DNA of 64,000 bases from CAZAMB01 sp964486335 (GTDB taxonomy: Bacteria; Planctomycetota; Phycisphaerae; UBA1845), in contig CAZAMB010000012.1 of the NCBI GenBank assembly GCA_964486335.1, positions 1 through 64,000 of the forward strand, in the 5' to 3' direction. Below the pieces are notes generated by a model that saw only the letters and a program-made list of their open reading frames with translations, had not been told where the DNA came from and ran no database searches. This document shows positions 61,213 through 64,000 of the stretch, one piece after another (the first letter of the stretch is position 1; each line of letters starts with the position of its first letter). Made by a program: the position numbers and the translations under genes.

Positions 61213-62597
61213 CTTGCCTCGATCGTGACCCGAGGCGAGCAGACCATCAGGAACAGCAGCATCGGAATCATCGGAACGCGAAATCGCGGGTCCACCTGCG
61301 GCGTGGTGGTCAGTGCCAGCGCCAGCACGCAGGCTGCCGGAAGATAGACAACAACTCCGAGACGCCGATTCCGAATGAATCCGAACAACGCGCCGATCGT
61401 CAGCAGGGTGTACGCTCCCCCGATCGCCGCCGACCGCCCCCGATTCGCCTCGACGTTGGCGGGCTTTTCGATCGCCAGCCCAAGCGGAAACGCGAGGTTT
61501 TCTCCAATCCGTGTCAGGCCGCAGAGCACCGTATCCGACGGTGAGCGCGCCATCATCTCCACGCCGATCCCGCCCAGCGCCGCCGACAGCGCAAAGGAAT
61601 CGTAACTCGTCTTGTTGCCCTGCGCGAGATTCCGCCACGACAGTTCCGAATCGCCTCGCGCCCCGGCATTACTCATCCGGTCGCGTAGTTGGGCGTCGAT
61701 TTCGTCCCACACGGTGTGCGGCCAAAGTTCGTTCGCCGGATTCAGCGACGTTTCGACGTAACGATCCTGCGTTCGACCTTGTCGCCAAAGCTCGACCTCC
61801 GTGCCCTTGAAATAAGCCATGACGATCCCGCTTTGGTGCGAAAGTGCCCAATGTCCGCCCACGATGCGGTTTCGTATCATCCACGATCCGACGACCATTC
61901 CGCAGCACAACAATAATGCCGCGATTCCTCGAATTCGCGCGCCTCGTCGGTTCTGGCCGGACCTCCGTTCTTCGATCAACGTCGCTTGATTCCGAATCCA
62001 CGCCAGAGCAGCCAGTGCGAGCGGGATCAACAGCGCGCCGGGCCAGGTAAGCACCAAGAGTCCGCACAACAGGCCCGCAGCGGCAAACCAGGACGCTCGT
62101 GACTCGGCGATCGCACGATCAAACGACCACCAGACGGCGAGCAACAACGCGGTAAACCACGTCGCTGATAAAAACCAGAAAGAGTAATACACTCCATACG
62201 GTTCGATCAGCAGGAGCGCGGAGGCGAAGAAAGCACGTTCCGCGCTGATATGCCGTCGAGCGATCAGAAACAGGAGCACGGCGCTCACCACCGCCAGCAT
62301 CTGCTGAAGCAGAATCAGCGCCGTGGGGGACGATCCGACCAGCAGCATCGCGCCGGCCAGAAACATCGGATACCCGGGAGTGCGCCATGTATCGGGCGTA
62401 AGCGGCGGTGATTCGTTCGTGCTGAACGCGCCATATTGAAGGAGGTTTCGGGCGATGCCGTAATACTCGCCGCCGTCGAGCGATTGGAAGGCGAAGGAGT
62501 CGATTCGCCCGGTCTTCCAGTATACGGCTCCGACGGCGAATCCGTGGATCGTCACGCCCAGAATGACCAACCCGGCAATGGCGCGACGCGGCTTCAT
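61185..62597 (-). CDS. GT39-like polytopic glycosyltransferase
   Basis: 470 residues from ATG 62597; an in-frame TTG at 62657, overlapping the MBOAT stop, is an alternative. About 10-11 membrane helices. The first outside loop FQSLDGGEYYGIARNLLQYGAFSTNESPPLTPDTWRTPGYPMFLAGAMLL is typical of ArnT/PMT-like GT39 or PF13231 transferases, with the acidic D-G-x-E-Y in place of the DD/DE pair. It probably transfers a sugar from a polyprenyl carrier on the outer face of the membrane. It follows the MBOAT gene and is likely part of the same envelope-modification unit. Confidence 0.78.
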   Translation of the reverse strand: MKPRRAIAGLVILGVTIHGFAVGAVYWKTGRIDSFAFQSLDGGEYYGIARNLLQYGAFSTNESPPLTPDTWRTPGYPMFLAGAMLLVGSSPTALILLQQMLAVVSAVLLFLIARRHISAERAFFASALLLIEPYGVYYSFWFLSATWFTALLLAVWWSFDRAIAESRASWFAAAGLLCGLLVLTWPGALLIPLALAALAWIRNQATLIEERRSGQNRRGARIRGIAALLLCCGMVVGSWMIRNRIVGGHWALSHQSGIVMAYFKGTEVELWRQGRTQDRYVETSLNPANELWPHTVWDEIDAQLRDRMSNAGARGDSELSWRNLAQGNKTSYDSFALSAALGGIGVEMMARSPSDTVLCGLTRIGENLAFPLGLAIEKPANVEANRGRSAAIGGAYTLLTIGALFGFIRNRRLGVVVYLPAACVLALALTTTPQVDPRFRVPMIPMLLFLMVCSPRVTIEASHSSGDSSS

Positions 62598-62653
62598 CTT
62601 CGGAAAGTGTAAGCCGGGCGGTGCGTTGTGCGAAGACCGGAGTCCGCGATCAT

Positions 62654-64000
62654 TCAAAACTGAAAATAGATGAACGGCACGCCCGAATCGCTCAGAATCG
62701 AGAAGAGCAGGATGCTTGCGGCGATCAACCCGCCTTGCGCGGCCGCTGAGATGCGCTCAAAAACTTCCGCCACGCGTTGCGCCCAGACGCGCGGAGTCCA
62801 TTCAAGGAGCATCGCCGCCGCCAGAGCGGCAAAGGCCAGCGGCGATACGTCGCGCGCTCCGGGCGCCAGTCGGACCAGCGCCGCGAAGTACTGCGTGGTG
62901 GCCTCCCAGTTCACCGCTCGAAACATCACGAAACAACCGGCCGCCAGGTGAAACGTCACCACGATCCGCGCGACGCGCGAAACCAGCGGCTGGTCGCACC
63001 GGTCCGCGTCGATGCCGCTCGCCGAATGAAAGAGCCGTCCCGCTCCCAGCATCAATCCGTGGGCCGCGCCCCACAGCACGAACCCCCACGCAGCGCCATG
63101 CCACAATCCGCCGAGCAGCATGACGATCGCCAGATTCCGAGCCGTTCGCCACGCCGATCCGCGACCGCCGCCCAGCGGAACGTAGAGGTAGTCCCGCAGC
63201 CACGTCGAGAGCGAGATGTGCCATCGCCGCCAGAAATCGCGCAGGCTCGTCGCCAGGTAGGGTCGGTTGAAGTTGATCGGCAGCTCGAAGCCCAGCATCC
63301 GCGCCGCCCCGATGGCGACATCGCTGTAGCCGCTGAAATCGTAATAGATTTGAAACGCATACGCATACATCGCCATCCACACCGTCCACGATCCGTAGCC
63401 CGATGGATCGGAAAAGACAGGATCAACCAGCGTCACGCCCAGGAGGTCGGCGATGCACACCTTCTTGAAAATCCCCGCGAGAATCTGGCCCAGCCCGCGC
63501 TCGGCCGCGCGATCGTCAAACCGCGGCGCGGCATCCATTTGCGGGAGAAACGTCGAGGCGCGTACGATCGGCCCGGCCACGAGTTGTGGAAAAAACGCCA
63601 CGAACAAAGCGAACCTCCAAAAGCTCCGCGCGGGCGCGAGTTCGCCGCGGTACACATCAGTAGTGTAGCTCAACGTCTGAAACGTGTAGAAGCTGATGCC
63701 GACGGGGAGCAGCAAGGAATGCTGGGTCGGCGACAGGGACCAACCCATCGCCGACGCTCCGGAGGCGAAGCTCTCCAGAAAGAAGTTGTAGTATTTGAAA
63801 ACGAACAAGGTGCCGAGATTGCCCGTGAGACTGATCGCCAACCACAATCGTTTGACGCGCGGGTTTGAGGCCGCCGCGATGCGACTGCCGGCAACGTAAT
63901 CCAGCAAGGTTGAGGCGAAAATCAAACCCGCGAAAGCGGCGTTCCAGGACATGTAAAAGTAATAGCTGGCGGCCAGCAGGAATCCGACGCGTAGCGCGGC
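62654..64000 (-). CDS. MBOAT-family membrane O-acyltransferase (AlgI-like), 5' end outside the window
   Basis: 448 codons in view; the frame stays open to the right edge (AALRVGFLLAASYYFYMSW precedes the first in-window Met), so the start is missing. GFLLAASYYFYMSWNAAFAGLIFASTLLDYVAG, LPVGISFYTFQTLSYTTDVYRGE, YDFSGYSDVAIGAARMLGFELPINFNRPYLATSLRDFWRRWHISLSTWLRDYLYVPLGG and GGLWHGAAWGFVLWGAAHGLML define AlgI/DltB-like MBOAT proteins, with the catalytic His in LWHGA. AlgI-type enzymes acetylate exported polysaccharides with help from a periplasmic partner, which may lie off the right edge. Confidence 0.93.
   Translation of the reverse strand, partial: AALRVGFLLAASYYFYMSWNAAFAGLIFASTLLDYVAGSRIAAASNPRVKRLWLAISLTGNLGTLFVFKYYNFFLESFASGASAMGWSLSPTQHSLLLPVGISFYTFQTLSYTTDVYRGELAPARSFWRFALFVAFFPQLVAGPIVRASTFLPQMDAAPRFDDRAAERGLGQILAGIFKKVCIADLLGVTLVDPVFSDPSGYGSWTVWMAMYAYAFQIYYDFSGYSDVAIGAARMLGFELPINFNRPYLATSLRDFWRRWHISLSTWLRDYLYVPLGGGRGSAWRTARNLAIVMLLGGLWHGAAWGFVLWGAAHGLMLGAGRLFHSASGIDADRCDQPLVSRVARIVVTFHLAAGCFVMFRAVNWEATTQYFAALVRLAPGARDVSPLAFAALAAAMLLEWTPRVWAQRVAEVFERISAAAQGGLIAASILLFSILSDSGVPFIYFQF

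Overview
The window reads as a chromosomal segment of a GC-rich, free-living bacterium of the Planctomycetota, most likely a Phycisphaerae-like lineage. The evidence is secreted proteins with paired EF-hand/dockerin-like motifs of the type GDxNxDGxVxLxDL, a protein with thrombospondin-3-like calcium repeats and an IPTL-type C-terminal sorting tail, Rho with a long N-terminal extension, an elongated NuoH, TonB-dependent uptake, and dnaA that is not next to dnaN. This placement is inferred from gene style, not from a marker search. I see no prophage, insertion sequence or CRISPR array. Most ORFs of the opposite strand are shadows of GC-rich coding sequence.

Layout. 1-7 kb: the tail of a Cys-rich secreted protein, a secreted metzincin protease, and a convergent NHL-repeat lipoprotein. 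7-10.5 kb (minus): dnaJ/cbpA, a small membrane protein, a pteridine-reductase-like SDR and purM, probably one operon with a recognisable promoter. 10.7-14.6 kb (plus): an MHS-type transporter, a pectin-acetylesterase/Notum-like secreted enzyme, and a VOC protein ending in a terminator. 14.6-18.5 kb (plus): a promoter with a long structured leader, coaE, rho, then an SPFH/Arc-family pair under a promoter whose -10 lies inside a 21-bp palindrome. 18.4-22.4 kb (minus): a CgeB-like glycosyltransferase, an L,D-transpeptidase and an MFS transporter. 22.4-31.6 kb (minus): a complex I operon nuoH-J-K-(48-aa membrane peptide)-L-M-N followed by a ferritin-like protein; nuoI and nuoA-G are absent. 31.9 kb: tRNA-Pro(CGG). 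32-35.3 kb (minus): murQ, a DigH/YngK-like glycosidase and a ROK kinase, a likely peptidoglycan-recycling operon. 35.5-39 kb: two unknown proteins, a polyprenyl diphosphate synthase and a DUF2007/zinc-ribbon protein.

39.7-52.2 kb is rich in signalling. It holds a REC-GAF-HD-GYP protein (c-di-GMP hydrolysis), a four-gene unit encoding an excisionase-like HTH protein, a TonB-dependent receptor, a YfiR-family periplasmic protein and a CHASE8-type hybrid kinase, and a CHASE2 adenylate cyclase followed by a two-domain acetyltransferase. 52.5-55.8 kb: dnaA and a GT39-like glycosyltransferase. 55.8-60.7 kb: the IPTL-sorted protein, RNase P RNA, a NatA/NatB-like ABC exporter and a small winged-helix-like protein with a strong terminator. 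61-64 kb: a small membrane protein, a second GT39-like protein and an MBOAT acyltransferase running off the right edge.

The most interesting candidates are the 48-aa membrane peptide inside the nuo operon, the YfiR protein paired with a kinase instead of a diguanylate cyclase, the SPFH/Arc pair with an Arc-operator-like palindrome over its promoter, the structured coaE leader, and a dispersed GTAGCG...CGCTAC palindromic repeat.
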